64,000 nt of DNA from Rugalucina vietnamica (GCA_964017185.1 OZ024874.1:36060721-36124720); one strand, 5' to 3'; positions 12,030 through 24,399 are shown, counted from the first letter of the stretch. Numbers and translations are program-made. Notes: generated by a model not told the origin, from the letters alone.

Positions 12030-12250
12030 TCTGATTACATGTTAACCGTCCAGAAGTCTGAGCCTGCCCAAGAAAAGTGGTTCAGACCAATCCATCTAAA
12101 CATATACATGTAAGCATCAGCTGTGTACTCGGGTCGTTATAGTTTATATTATTATGATTGCCATGCCATTCTTATAGTGAGTAAAAGTTCCATACGACGG
12201 AGGCAACATTCCCACATGGCCATAGCTGTTGACTGGGACGCAAAACCACA
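12030..12250 (+). repeat. Dispersed repeat shared with 49.99-50.18 kb
   Basis: Shares GTCTGAGCCTGCCCA, GAAAAGTGGTTC, CCAT and GGAGGCAAC blocks in the same order and orientation as 49985-50165. Type unknown (SINE or LINE tail possible). Confidence 0.55.
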
Positions 12251-12512
12251 AATCAATCAAACAAACACCCGCACCCATTTCTTGTTTATATGTTTATACG
12301 TGATTTTTTTAGAATTGACATATCCGGATGGCCCGTCTTGCACTATTTTTCAATTTCTTCAATTGTTAAATGTTACATGCATTTCTAATCGAACCCAGAC
12401 CGGAGTGCACATTCTACGATAAACACTTTTCTGTGAGAATTCTGACCAAGTAGAGCACAACACATTTGCTGAATTCAGCAGAAAATTCAATGTTTTAGTC
12501 TGTCCAGTATAT

Positions 12513-13034
12513 CTGCATATGCAAATAAAACAATAATTATTTCACCTGTCATGTCATTATAGAAATAAAAGGTTTCCCGCTTTTAATATTTATTTATTTA
12601 TTTTACTCAACAACAGCGAACTGCAACATGTTTTATTTTAAAAAATACTTAAAGATGATGTATTCAATAACATAACAACAAAGTGATCGGATCTGTGATA
12701 AACTTTAAATGTTGCGGATATTGCTGGACGGCCTAAATAGTCCGGAATGTAGGCAACATTTTTATTGAAACTACCCCTATTATATCTGTTAAAAACTATA
12801 AATATTGTCATATAAACTCATTGAAGGTGTTTGATTTTCCGTTGAAATGCATTTGTTACGTAAGAATTACAAGGGTGTAAACTAAAAGGGTTCCGACTGT
12901 CCGTTGAAACACATAATGTCTTTGTTAATTTAAATCATCAGTGGGGATCGCATTTGTTGTATAAAAGGCATTGTGGACCATAATTACAATAAGTTGAAGA
13001 TTAGTTGCTTCAATTTTCGCAATAATATGACATG
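12513..13034 (-). mobile_element. Right arm of long inverted repeat (8.7-13.0 kb unit)
   Basis: Reverse complement of 8685-9360 with scattered substitutions and a few indels, and a single GCGGACA palindrome. The arms lie about 3.15 kb apart. Either the two termini of one foldback element or two copies of one MITE in opposite orientation. Confidence 0.75.
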
Positions 13035-13342
13035 CTTTTAATCATTTCATTCTATCTTTATTTCCTCCAAAGGAGATTTTAACATGAAAATACAAATAAA
13101 TCAGATATCAAATATGAGCATGCAAACAAAACATCAAAGAGCATACAAATTAGTAAAGAAGAAAGTGAACATGAACATACAGATAAATCAAGCAGATATC
13201 AAATATGAACAAACGGACAACTCAAGTTGGTGTCAGTACAAACAAACGAGCGAATTTTATCAACAGTACAACTAGCTTTCTGCATGAGGCAACACATGTT
13301 ATTCCTTGCACGTACTTTGCAATGATCAGTTCGTTTGGCGAC

Positions 13343-14212
13343 TTAGTAAATCCTTATACCCATGAGAATCTCATGAAGAAACTCGTAACTGCATTTCGCG
13401 ACCTCTACGTAGATTTCTTCGCTGAGTGGTGTATCAAACTTCAGTCCCAGTACTTTAACTAAAAAGCCTTCTCTTTGACACTGTAATAATTTGCATACCA
13501 ACTCGTAACTCACTTGTTGTAATGTATATAAGAAAAAGTTTGTATATGGACGCAAACAAGGGCACTCCGTGACGCTATGAAGCAATATGTCTCTAGTGTC
13601 AGTTTCACATTGCCTCAACAGTGGTGGTTTAGTCACCCACATTTTCGCTATCGAGATCAAAAACGTTTATTACGTAGAACGCTGGTGAGTGGCGAATTGT
13701 ATATTGGTGCGATTTGTATGGAATTATGTAGCTGGCGGAATCGCGTGAAATCTGGATCGTTTTGCACTCTTTGGAGCCACGCTTGTTCTTCCTTCTGGAA
13801 AACAGTTTTATTAACAATCCGCTTCCATTGACGTGCAGTGGGAAAATCCAGTGTATTCACAAGATCGCGTAGATAATGACTAAGACCATATTTCTTAAGT
13901 ATGACCCATATATCCGCCATAAACCCAGTCTGTGTATCCATCAAAGAATAAGAAAAGTCGAAGATAAAATATTTGATTTGGCAGGGAGGTGGATGGTAAT
14001 ATACACAGTTTCCCAAGGAAAAGTAGTTTACGGCGATCAATTTCCGCTGTCAATTTGTACAAGCCTAACATTGACTCGCACATGTCAGACCTCACATATG
14101 GATGGAATCCTTGAATTTTCTTCGAAATGAAATGTGTTTTATTTATTTCCGTGCAGTTACTTGTAGTAAGGTTAGACCATAGCTCGCATCCGTATATTAT
14201 CGTGGGTATCAC
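13343..14212 (-). pseudogene. LINE ORF2 C-terminal region, frameshifted
   Basis: Minus-strand frames 13895-14212, 13657-14040, 13629-13817 and 13343-13660 continue the reverse transcriptase upstream but lie in different frames. Visible are IIYGCELW just after the RT, SMLGLYKL and RRKLLFLGKL, then a Cys/His segment near 13.58-13.62 kb (CETDTRDILLHSVTECP) like the zinc-ribbon tail of many APE-type LINEs. At least two or three frameshifts. No clear poly(A) or 3' repeat tail before the arm at 13034. Confidence 0.65.
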
Positions 14213-15776
14213 TACTTTTTAAGCTGGCAGATACTTTCGGATTTAGTCCACATGGTCTAACGCCATGACTAAAGAACGAGTTTCTGCCTTTTATACAAGC
14301 TTCTTTAATTGTATTATTTAGCGATCGTGATGATTCCTGGAGTATACCAAGATGCAATGCCGACTGTTTTTGGGGAAGCTCTCTTTCACCCAGTTTAATG
14401 TGAATGCTTTGATTTATTGTTTTAAGTCTTTTACCGAATATAGTCACAAAGGTCTTTTCGGGGTGAATTTCAAAGTGATTTTTACATGTATATACGAATG
14501 CAATGTTCACGATATCCTGTAGTCTATTAGGTGAGTTAGCTAGGAACACCGTGTCATCTACGTACGCAGAACAGCTCGAGTCTGTTGGACCAATACATGA
14601 ACCTTTGCGACTGTTTTGAATTTCATCGAGAAGATCGTTCATAAACACAAGATATAGGAATGTGGACAGGACGCTGCCTTGCCGCACACCCTGTTTCACT
14701 GGGAACCAGGACGAAAGTTTCCTGTTTAAACTAACGCAGCTTTCTATGGAAGTGTACATATCAAGGATTATACGCCATACTTTGCCACGGATGCCTAGAT
14801 TACACAGTTTGACGAAGAGGGCGCTGTGCCATACAGTGTCAAATGCCCTTTTTATATCAACAAACGCGGCGTATGTACAGCTCCCGCGATCGATGTTATA
14901 TTGAATCACTTCCTGGACAGTATATGCCGTGGTGATACAGTTTAGCTGTGGCTGGAATCCTTGCTGCTGACTATTAGGGAATTTTATGTTTGCTGATTTA
15001 AGGAACGATGTTATCCTGGTGTACAGCAGTTTTTCATATATTTTAAGCATAACGGGTAACAACGTCACTGGTCTATAACTATCAATAGAGCTTTTACGTT
15101 TGTTATGACCTTTATATATTGGTATTATTACTCCTTTCCTCCAAGAGTCTGGGATCTTTTCAAGTTCGATAATTTTATTAAACAATTTACACAAGACTTT
15201 CTTTACAATGTCACCACCGTGTATAATATGCTCGTTTTGCACGAGATCCCACCCAGGAGCCTTTAGCGTTTTTAGGCTTGAAATAGCTGATGCAAGTTCA
15301 TCTTCCATTATTTCGTCATCTAAAATATCAATATGTTCGTTTGATGTGTTAGCAAACAATGGATTAAGTGTCGTCTCTGTTTCATGAGTATATGATTTGT
15401 CAAACTGGTGGTTATCTTTTGGGATCGATAAGTCTCTATAGAATGATTCAAAAGCCGATAAAACCATGTTAGGATGAGAAATTTGGCAGCTTTCACTTTG
15501 TTTTTTGCTTTTCCCCTTCGCGAGTTTCCAGAATAGCCTTATGTCGCATTCAGCAGCTTGTTCAATATCTCTGATTGACTTGTCTATGAATTCCTCGTTC
15601 GCTGAACGTTGCGCCGTTCTGAATTCCTCCTTCGCTATTTTGTAATTCCTGAATAATACATTGTCCAAACCCCTTGGCCTTCCAGCCTCAAGCCACTTTA
15701 CTCGTTCTTCGCGCTCTCTTGTGTGTAATCGCTTCAAGTTTTCGTTCCAGTATGGCTTTATCTGCTTACTAACCCT
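14172..15776 (-). pseudogene. LINE reverse transcriptase domain
   Basis: A minus-strand open frame of over 500 codons. In order it shows an N-terminal linker; PDSWRKGVIIPIYKG; SYRPVTLLPVMLKIYEKLL; the first catalytic block FVDIKRAFDTVWH (about residue 290); QGVRQGSVLSTFLY; and the second catalytic block AYVDDTVFLA (14553-14564), with all three aspartates present. This is the RT of an APE-type non-LTR retrotransposon (I, Jockey or CR1-like). It is in the same frame as the endonuclease just upstream, separated by one TAA (15777-15779). It loses frame after 14172. The RT core looks recent in spite of the damaged ends. Confidence 0.9.
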
Positions 15777-16196
15777 TTAAACAGGTAATGTTCGTTGAGC
15801 TGCATCTAGGAGAAGTCGCACAAGTACCGTAACTGCCTCCTCTAAATCAGCCTTGTCGTTTATTGTCATATTACATGTAAGTATTGCTTGAAGAGAGTTA
15901 GATAAAACCTTTTCATAATTACTTAATTGCTCTATACTGGCTTTATGCCATGCTGTCCATTTCGAATTTTCTAAAACGGTATTAGTAATAACTGACTGGC
16001 CGACAAACCGGCACAACACGGGCAGGTGATCCGATGTAGACGGGAATGCTCCTTCATTAAGTATTTCACAGCTATAACAGAAGTTTGCCGTTATTTCGTC
16101 CGTTAGTATATAGTCCAGCATCGTGTGAGTCGGTTGAAACGTGAACTTTGGTCCTTTGCAAAACGTTTGTATATTTATTGCTTTAATATCATAAAA
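15777..16196 (-). pseudogene. LINE endonuclease, C-terminal part
   Basis: Reading from 16196 on the minus strand, the frame carries CKGPKFTF, then THTMLDYILTDE and STSDHLPVLC, the last matching the SDH active-site motif of APE-type endonuclease/exonuclease/phosphatase domains. The frame ends at TAA 15777-15779, then continues in phase into the RT. The N-terminal half of the endonuclease is missing; the frame abuts a foreign LINE scrap at 16199. One premature stop and one junction therefore disable an otherwise readable ORF2. Confidence 0.85.
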
Positions 16197-16270
16197 GGTG
16201 GGCAGAACACTTCAATAGTGTGCTTAATCGACCATCAAGCATCAATCAGGATGCAATCGACAGATGGGCC
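16193..16270 (+). pseudogene. Scrap of a second LINE, opposite orientation
   Basis: The plus-strand frame reads KRWAEHFNSVLNRPSSINQ followed by DAIDR. This is the short linker found before the RT in a common invertebrate non-LTR family (WAEHFxxLLN type). Only about 26 codons are present. It sits exactly where the minus-strand endonuclease loses its N-terminal half, so it marks a rearrangement junction. Confidence 0.6.
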
Positions 16271-16425
16271 CGTTTGAGTTTAGGTTTGTTACATTACTCA
16301 TAGAGTTTGCGCCAGAGTCTGGTACTTCTGAATGTTTGTCTCTAGTATTGCGTTCAGGATTGAATTGTGGTGAGGGAGCATTTCGTGTGGAAGTGGTTTG
16401 TGCGCTAGCCCGACCCGCCTGTGTT

Positions 16426-16998
16426 TCAGACTCCGGACTTCAGACGAGAAGAATTGGACACTTCTTGTTGGATAGGACTGTTACACTGCGCTGTTAAATT
16501 TTCATTTCTGCTCTGTTTATGTATGATAGCCTGAAGTTTGACAACATTACTATCTAAACGTTTGTTGTTTACCTCCAATGCGTTCATTCGAGTGTTCAGC
16601 TCAAATGGGTTCAGATGCTCTAGGTCCTTCGTAGCAGACGACATTTCTTTAATCTTCGCTCTATACAGCACCGATTTTGCATTAAGTTCATCCTCAAGGC
16701 GCGAAACCACCAACTTAAGCGCCCTTTGGTCTTTCTTGAGTATATTTATTTGTGACTCTAAGTTCTTTATTGTCTCAGAGTGGGATTTCTTGATCTCATT
16801 AACTTCCTGTCGAAGTGACTGTATTAATTGTTTTGTGCATGCTATGTCAATACTTTTTTCCTGCTGCGACTCTGCTTGACATTCGATACTCTGAGACATT
16901 TTCGCAGAACGACATGTAAAAATATCATCCACAGGTGCCGTCATGTCACCATTTATGAACGAATTAAGATTAAAGCAGTCCTTAGCATATAACAGCAT
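16426..16998 (-). pseudogene. Coiled-coil ORF, possible LINE ORF1
   Basis: A 190-residue minus-strand frame upstream of the endonuclease and RT. Its middle (about residues 45-110) is rich in regularly spaced Leu, Ile and charged residues (IQSLRQEVNEIKKSHSETIK), indicating a coiled coil. No zinc knuckle or RRM is visible. Position and composition suit the nucleic-acid-binding ORF1 of a LINE. A host exon is less likely. The 16271-16425 gap lacks a clear frame. Confidence 0.5.
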
Positions 16999-17300
16999 CC
17001 GATTTCAATTGAGGTTTTCCAGTTCCTCAATTTCAAGCGGGCTAAGGATAAGCACCCTTATCAAACTACTTTTGTTATGTACCACCACTTTGTTGTTTTG
17101 AAGCTGGAAGCCCTTATCATAATTTCGATAGCTCGTTTTGTAACAAATCAAGCTCTTCGCCTTATCAAAATTCTGATAACATGATTTTTTGAGACTTGGG
17201 AGTTATCATAATTTTGATAAGTGTTTAATTATTTCAAGGAACGTTTGAATCGTGAATAGAAATTATCAGAATTTTGATAAGCCTTGAGAATCAATGAAAT
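16985..17300 (+). repeat. Repeat with spaced TTATCA...TGATAA palindromes, copy 1
   Basis: Starts with a 65-bp block (GCATCCGATTTCAATTGAGG ... AAGCGGGCTAAGGATAAG) that occurs inverted at 38742-38795. It is followed by palindromes of the form TTATCAAAATTCTGATAA at about 17111, 17158, 17203 and 17263. Each contains two GATA-type half sites (TTATCA/TGATAA). Confidence 0.7.
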
Positions 17301-17723
17301 ACATTTGTGGTTTTGAAACATGTCAGTAGGTAATTTTTGTATTAGCTGTAAAATCGAATTGCTCGTTTTACATGTACGTAAGACACGAATGGTAGATCAA
17401 TAAACTTAGTTTATAAATTCAGTCGCTGAGAGCTTTCAGAATTAGGTGTGCTGCAAGATGTCTTACCACTGTGCTGCGAACCAAATGATCAGCGTCTTAG
17501 CTGTTCCGGGAATGCATGCAGTGGATGTGTCCGACCATTGATAAGTTAGTTTTAGTTTGGCTGTGTACTTGGGCACTCAGCCAGCATAATTGCAGAAATA
17601 TGGCGTCTTTAATTCCAAGATCGAGTTGTGGTCCTTAGACTTTATATGGAGACGACAATTGTATCATGACATTTTGTGATGTTGAGAACCATTACGACAA
17701 AAGAAGCAAACTTTCATAGGGCG
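17301..17723. other. Unassigned non-coding stretch
   Basis: No recognisable gene or repeat. Confidence 0.4.
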
Positions 17724-17842
17724 CCCCCCCCCCCCCCCTTACCTCTTGGCCGAGTGGTTAAGAGCACTGATTTTATTAACGCGCTTACTCATTCGATCAT
17801 CGCATCACTGTGTTTGTTGTGCGTTCGAGCCCCACGCGGTGC
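17724..17842 (+). mobile_element. tRNA-derived SINE head preceded by C tract
   Basis: A run of 15 C (17724-17738) is followed by TTGGCCGAGTGGTTAAGAGC (A-box-like, Ser/Leu-type D arm) and, about 60 bp on, GCGTTCGAGCCCC (B-box-like). The intervening sequence does not fold into a proper anticodon arm and the acceptor ends do not pair, so this is a tRNA-derived SINE head or pseudo-tRNA. Confidence 0.55.
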
Positions 17843-19560
17843 AATTGTGAAACAAACCAAGTTCTGCTTGAGGGCGTGACATGTGGTTTCTCCCGTTTTC
17901 GTCCTACCTACTGATGACCTCAAACAATTTTGAAAAGGGCGTGAAAATGAATAACAACTTTCACTTTTTAAAATTATTTTTCAATGTTTTCGGTGTCTTC
18001 AGCAGTCTTGATCGCTTTGAGTCAGGTACAAAGTCTGAAAAACATATACAAATTATGATGTCGCTTCACATTATTATGTGATACAAAAAGAAGTGCTTGT
18101 GTGCATATAAATTCACAACTTACAATTAAGAAGTCCAAACATTGATATTATGTGTGTTTGCGCATGGGGGGCTGTGTGAAGATGTTTCGAGTCTGCGTGT
18201 TTATTCAGCGGTGATAAGATCCTGTGCTTTCTACGTAATGCAATGCATACAATAGGGTGGTCACATTCATTCCCTACTCCAATACAATCAACCAATCGCT
18301 CCCAAAGAACACAACGTTTGTAAATTATGCACATACTGATGATCAGACTAAAATGGACAGAGTTGGATGATATCCAGCGCTTTTGTGCTTTACAGGGCAA
18401 CCAAGAAAACAGAGCGATCCTAACTTGAACAGGCTGCACTATGAAATTAGACAGAATTAGGGTCAGAAGTTTCCCCAACACCTCTATCATATAATGATCA
18501 AAAGCATTGTTTGAAAATCACTTTCACAACGTGACGATGAACTAAGAAACTAAATGAAGCATATAAATACTCCTACCTTCAACGCGCCGTTCCAATGATT
18601 TTATGAAACCCGCACTAACGCAAGCCAACGCCAAGAAAAACACATCAAATTGAATTATAAGGAACATCGCAAACAGTCTGCCATTTCATGTGGACTATTC
18701 AATATTGATAGAAAACAATTCTCGCACTTAAATGCAATAAGTTCTAAGAGGTCGCATGATTATGCAGGTAAATATGTCAAGATGCCAGCGTACAAGCAGA
18801 TTTTTCCGTGGACTAGCTGATTCACGCTGTGGAGTAATGCAATACAAAAAGTCCGAGCGCTTTGTGTGTGTAAATCAGTCACTGACGTATTAAAACAAAT
18901 AATGATAATAATTACAAGTATATATTAATTCCTGAATATTGGTAACACAAAACATACTCATATACTTACAATTTGGAAGTTTTAGAAATGTAAGGATGTA
19001 ATTATCCATGTGAAAGAAAATGTATATGAAATTTGGCAGACATCAGTCGAATCATTAGCCTTGTCCAATCCGGGGTTACAACCATCTGCTTGTCATAATA
19101 CATCAATTCTCAAGAGCAACGTTTCAGATCGCGGATCAGTTTCCCGCATTAACTGTTTGTCTCAGATGGACCCGGACGATGCACATGGCGAAATCTGCAA
19201 TGTGCCAAGCTCGTTTTTTGTCATATTATTTCATTTGGTTATGAATTGTCGCTACAGTGATCTAAAGAAAGCGTTGCATAATTTATGCTGTTTACAACTA
19301 AAAAAATGCGGAACTGCTAACAAAGATAATTTACCCTGAAAATCTTATTTAACAGCTGAAAAATAAATATTGAGATACTCATGCAGTGACTCTTTCTCGA
19401 TCTAAAAAGTTGAAAAAACATTCAAAATGCCACTCTCTTTGCATGATTGATAGTCCCATCATGTTGAAAATCTACCTAGTACATATATCAAGCTAATGTC
19501 ATCAGAAATCATGCTCCTGACATGTTTTTGTTTCAAAATGTAGTTTCAATTTAGTTTGCA
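17843..19560. other. Unassigned stretch with one long open frame
   Basis: The plus-strand frame 19010-19339 (109 residues) is the longest and has balanced composition (SLALSNPGLQPSACHNTS). No domain is recognised and no splice sites are convincing. It could be an unannotated exon but I give this low weight. The minus-strand frame 18113-18490 likewise shows no family features. Confidence 0.3.
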
Positions 19561-19569
19561 TTGCCTAAA

Positions 19570-19735
19570 TACCATACGTCGTCTGTAATAAAGTGTTTGC
19601 GCGCAAACGCCAGTGAAACAATATAATGTTTAATAATGTCTAGGTCACATTTGTCATAGTTTCAGTTTAGTCAGCCTACGTCGTCTGTAATAAATAAAGT
19701 TTAGGCACAAACGCCAGTGTAAAAAGTATATGTCT
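19570..19735 (+). repeat. Tandem duplication of about 102 bp
   Basis: CGTCGTCTGTAATAAA at 19577 and 19679, each followed by CAAACGCCAGTG and, later, GTCTAGGT or GCCTAGGT with ACATT. Confidence 0.6.
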
Positions 19736-19739
19736 ATTA

Positions 19740-20340
19740 ATGCCTAGGTTACATTCAGCATATGATTGCACTACGATGACCGTGCGATGCCAATGTTTTG
19801 CATTTTTTTGCGGTCTCCGCAGGGCGACCCTACGATGTCCAGGCTACGATTCTACGGCTTCCTTCGATAGCTGTAGCCTCTACGATTTTGTATTAGTCTG
19901 CACGTTGACAAATGTTAAAAAATCGTAAGACCGTAGGCCGTAGACATGCCATAGTTGCATCGTATGGGCGCTCTACGGAGACCCTGCGGTCATCGCACGA
20001 TTTTCATGATAATTTTGGGACAAAAATCGTAAGGTACATGTAATCTTAAGGTGATCGTACGGCCTCCGTACGGCTATTGCACGATTGTCGCAAGATGTTC
20101 GTACGATACCATTAAAATCATGCGGTCGTAGGAACATCACATGGGCTCTGTAAGATTTTAAATACTGCGGAGACCCTACGATTTCCTTACGATCTCCGTA
20201 TGTTTTTGTCTCAGAATGTCGACTAAAGCCAGAACAAAAAATCGGACGTATGAATTGTAAACACATACATGTACATCGTAGTCCATGGTCATCTGCGATG
20301 TCCAAAAAATCGTAGGGAAATTTGCTGGCAAAAAAATCGT
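19740..20340. repeat. Word-rich region (CTACGATC/CGTACGG words)
   Basis: About 600 bp in which short variants of TACGAT, CGTACGG, CTCCGTA and ATCGTA recur in both orientations at irregular spacing. Locally richer in CpG than its surroundings. No frame is convincing. Termini not identified. Confidence 0.5.
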
Positions 20341-21335
20341 ACGGCGATCAGGGCAAATTCCTATAATATAAGGTTATAGGATGGAACTCGAGCCGTTGCC
20401 CGTGTGTTCCTCCGTTTTTGTGTCCGTTCTGACTTTCAAACATGTAGTACGTATATCTCGTAGGCAAACAGGCCGATCACAGTCACACTTCAATAAAGCA
20501 ATCAATCAGAAGCATCGATTCCAATTCGTCAGAGCATGGTAATTATTTGATAATTCAGAACCAATTTCACATCGTTGAAAAAGCCATCCCCGTTCTTCAA
20601 GGGCGGGAGATGGATACGTACCAATTATTCACACGTCAAAATCATGGTGACCAAATATTCGCATATGTGAACATTTAGTATCACTGAAAGATAGGATAAA
20701 TTCCTCAGTACTTTAGATTACTGATCGTTCCAATGTGATGCTTCTGTTGTGGTTCTAGTTAGTTTGTGTTTTGGTAGTGATTTTTGTGCTGTTTGTAATT
20801 TGTTTTGTTTTCACAAGTTTAGTAACGATCGTGTAACTGAGTGGCCACCTCTTTGGAAAAACCCGCTCACTCGGCTAACGACATGTTCTCTTTGCATTAG
20901 TACCTAATTTTCTATTTGTTTTTCCCACCTTGGATTTTGGAGTGGGGATTGCGCTATTTTCTGATCATCATCAGGAAAACATGTCCATGAAAACTATACC
21001 CACTTAAACCTTAAACCCCACTTTTTATTGGAAACATGTAGATTATGTGTTTCATCGCGGTTCTTACGTGTACCCTCGGGCAAAATTTCTTTATTAAAAT
21101 ATCGAATTTTTTTTCCAAAGAAAGTTTCAGTTTTTCTGCTGATTTTTTTCTGTATTTTGCATGGGCAAGTTTTCGTGATAATTGCTTACTTTTACCTTTT
21201 GAGACACCAAGCCAAAAATTGTTTGATTATTGAGTTTAAAGTTCATCCAAAACATCATATCAAAATTAAACATACGCAAATATCACAATTCTACATGCAA
21301 ATGTAATATATTGGTACGAATTATTCACACAGCGG
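20341..21335. other. Unassigned non-coding stretch
   Basis: Only short AT-rich open frames; nothing recognised. Confidence 0.4.
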
Positions 21336-21344
21336 ATGTGAAAT

Positions 21345-21435
21345 TTGCGAAATGCGAAAACCGTGGTTGTACGGGGAGACTTTTTAGGGCCACCACACGG
21401 CACATCACCAGCTGCAGTAATAGAAAATAAAATGA
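21345..21435 (+). repeat. Dispersed repeat shared with 26.52-26.59 kb
   Basis: TGTACGGGGAGAC, TTTTAGGGCC, CCACACGGCACA and AGTAATAG with AAATAAAATGAA occur in the same order at 26522-26590. Confidence 0.65.
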
Positions 21436-23100
21436 ACTTGAGCCCATCATATTATTTTTTTCTGAATTCCCCTTCGTTTATCTGAGATACGAGTATAAAC
21501 ACGTACAGACGGAGGGACAATTGCTGATTGTAGTCCAGGAGAACTGAAAATGACTGACAGAATCCATGATGTTAATCAAGGTTAATGGCATTTGCTCACA
21601 GTATGATTTCGTAATGGTTTCAGCATAGTTGGTCATCAGGTCAAATCTAATTGCTTCAAGATCAGTCTTGTAGAACAGAAGAATTAGAGTTATCCAAAAC
21701 ATGTCAGGTTATGCTTTTGGAAACATCAGTTTATAATAACATATAGGGTCATAAGTGTGTGTAGGGGGTGGGGGGTATTTGATTATATTCTTTCTCTTTG
21801 GCTGTTCAAAGAAGAACATTTGTCAGACAGTGGTGAAAGAAATACGTGCATTCAGAACTGGTAATCTGCCACTTCTGAATTTGTCCAGTAATAGTGTGGC
21901 AAGGATACCTGACCGTCCCTTCATAGCCTTAGTACAGTAGTAGTTTACTGTGAGCGTAAACGAATAATTAAAATAATTAAATAGCCTTTGAACCATTTTC
22001 AAAGTGAGTCATTCTGCACAAATAGACTGCTTTCAAGCACTGCTAAAGTAAAGGAGACCATATTTTGTTACTTCATTCTCATGATCCAACAAAGGGATTT
22101 CATTCATCACTAAATGGACACATTTGGCAATACAGAATGGTACAGATCATTTGAGGTTTGAGAAAATGAAAGAATGCAGGTCTTGGCCAGTGAACCTGTT
22201 GTCATTGAATAGATTCCATTACGAAAACACGCTAGTTCAGCTGTAAAAATTGAAACTTTTCATTTGTTTTTTTTTTATATTTTTGCTGTAAACAGATTGT
22301 GAATACACATTCGCAATCTATGTTTTGGGGCAAAATTGATTTACTAGCCACAATAAAAGTATCTCCAAAATCATGCATAAAATTTGAATGTCAGTTGGCT
22401 CAAGCAACTTCTAAATTGTACTGATGAGCATGTAACTGCAGATGTTATCAGTAATTGACTGTGTCCTGAGGCCAATAAAGTTCAATCAATGTCAGGTTTA
22501 TAGCTAGTTTCTTCAGGTATCTTTTAGAGGAAGAAAATGGTATCAAACCCGCCCTTTAACGCAAACAAATTATGTTTTATATGTTTTCTAGTTTCTCGCG
22601 AACTTGAGTTTTCGTGAAAAACGCAGATTCACATTTTTGCATTCAGACTTGTTTACAATATGCATGTATGACTGACATCCTTCCATTTAAACCAGTTGTT
22701 CTAGATGCCAATATGTGTTTGGCAGATTATTAACGGACAATTTAATGCAATAAATTGACCGCTGCCATACGATAAAGCGACTGCAAATAGAGGTTACGGA
22801 GTAAAGTTTCATTGATACAGGCAAAGAGACAGACATGCTTACAGTTTTAACACAATGTTTTTGTACAAACAACATGCGCATTTTAAAAGAATCGCGCAAA
22901 TAAGAATATGAGCGAGGTCAAGAGCTTATCTAATGTGCTACTTGGCGAGGTCTATTGTTGGCATTTAGATTAAACTTTTAATACGTACATGTACATACGG
23001 TTGACTATGAGTACATAATTGTTAGGCATGCATATTAGAATAGGCTCGGCCAGACGAATAAAGTACAAACATCAACCCAATTTTACCGAAATCTACGATG
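21436..23100. other. Unassigned non-coding stretch
   Basis: A G-rich run (GTAGGGGGTGGGGGG, about 21761) is the only simple feature. No supported gene. Confidence 0.4.
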
Positions 23101-23124
23101 CATTAAACAGAAGCATTTAGCAGA

Positions 23125-24080
23125 TCATTGTACGATACACTGTACATGCAGAGGTGCTACGTTTTTATTTGCGCACTTAAAAATTCGTAGCACGTACGTG
23201 TCAGGTCCGATACGCCGTACATACGTCACACATATGTCAGACATACGAAAGTAACGTGGCAGGAACGCCGATAAATACGTAGCTCATACTCCTGGTACGC
23301 CACACGTACGCCACGGTTAACATGCCACGTAACCGTGACGTACGTACAGCGTATCTTTTGTATCTGCTACATACGCATGTGCGGTGTATGTGTGGCTTAC
23401 CCTCGACTCTCTTTTCGTATCTACGGCGTATCAGCGACGTACGTGTGACGTATCTCGCGTGTCAATGGCGTATGCGTTGCGTATGTGCCACGTACGTTTC
23501 GCTGCTGTGGAGTATGAGTGACGTATTAGGAATATTTTGTGGCGTTCCAAGAGAATCTTAATGCTTCTATATCAATGTTTTCGTTTTCCGATGTTTCTCA
23601 CGGTTCTGGGTGTCATGCAGGGTTCATTTAGGACTACGCTTGGTATAGCCTTAGTCTTTGTTCATGTCGTCTTACGACCAGGATGGGGAGCTTGGAGATG
23701 TTTCTACCCCCACCACCACCTCGGTTTTTTTCTTAGGTGTTAATCTAGATTACTAGTATCTAAATTTCTCGGGTGGCAGCTTCAACCGCTGATAATTGAT
23801 AACTGTAATGTACGAATTGCATGATCAAAGGGAACACAACCGTTTGTTTTGATAGGTATTAAAAAGCAATTGGTACAGGTCAGATATGCAGCAGATAATT
23901 CTGCAACGTAGTACATACGCCGTAGATACGTCACGCATACATTTCATACGCGGGAACGTAACAGGAACGTCACACGTACGTGGTACATACGTCGCTCGAA
24001 CGAAATACGGCTCAGACCTTGGCGTATCAAAACTCTCATAGATACGCGAGCGATACGCCGCTGATACGTGAATATGTGAC
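23125..24080. repeat. Word-rich region (TACGTACG/GACGTA words)
   Basis: Two blocks, 23125-23535 and 23900-24080, are dense in ACGTACG, GACGTA, TACGCC and CATACG in both orientations, separated by about 360 bp of ordinary sequence. Two arms around a spacer resembles 36975-38020. Open frames here are not gene-like. Confidence 0.5.
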
Positions 24081-24399
24081 AGAGCTATTACATCTCGATG
24101 CATGCCATGGATGGTCCTGTACATGTTTCTCCGTAATCAAAGTAATAATAGACATTTACGCATTAAGACGGTGACGGATACGGACATTGAACTTCAGTTG
24201 AAATCAAGCTTAAAATCAGGATCGTCTCAAAACCAAACTAAGTAAATAGAGAAATGACATTTTATGTGTACACGACATTGTAAAACAAATCTTCACATTA
24301 TCAAAAAAATCTGTTTCTTCCTGCACACAAGATTGTCAAAAGGCGGGGCAACGCCCTCCGACGGTGTCTCCATACCGTCCAAATTAGGAAAAACGGTTC

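Larger units (their letters stand above)
9361..12512. other. Interior between the long inverted arms
   Basis: Holds microsatellites, T tracts, a 250-300-bp direct duplication, a LINE scrap (11249-11506) and a repeat shared with 49.99 kb. No transposase or host gene is visible. If 8685-13034 is one element, this cargo is mostly low-complexity DNA. Confidence 0.45.

Noticed and set aside
17741-17842. Functional tRNA-Ser or tRNA-Leu gene
   Set aside because: A- and B-box-like sequences exist but acceptor and anticodon stems do not form.
18113-18490. 125-residue minus-strand frame as a gene
   Set aside because: No domain, start context or splice signals; length is within chance for this window.
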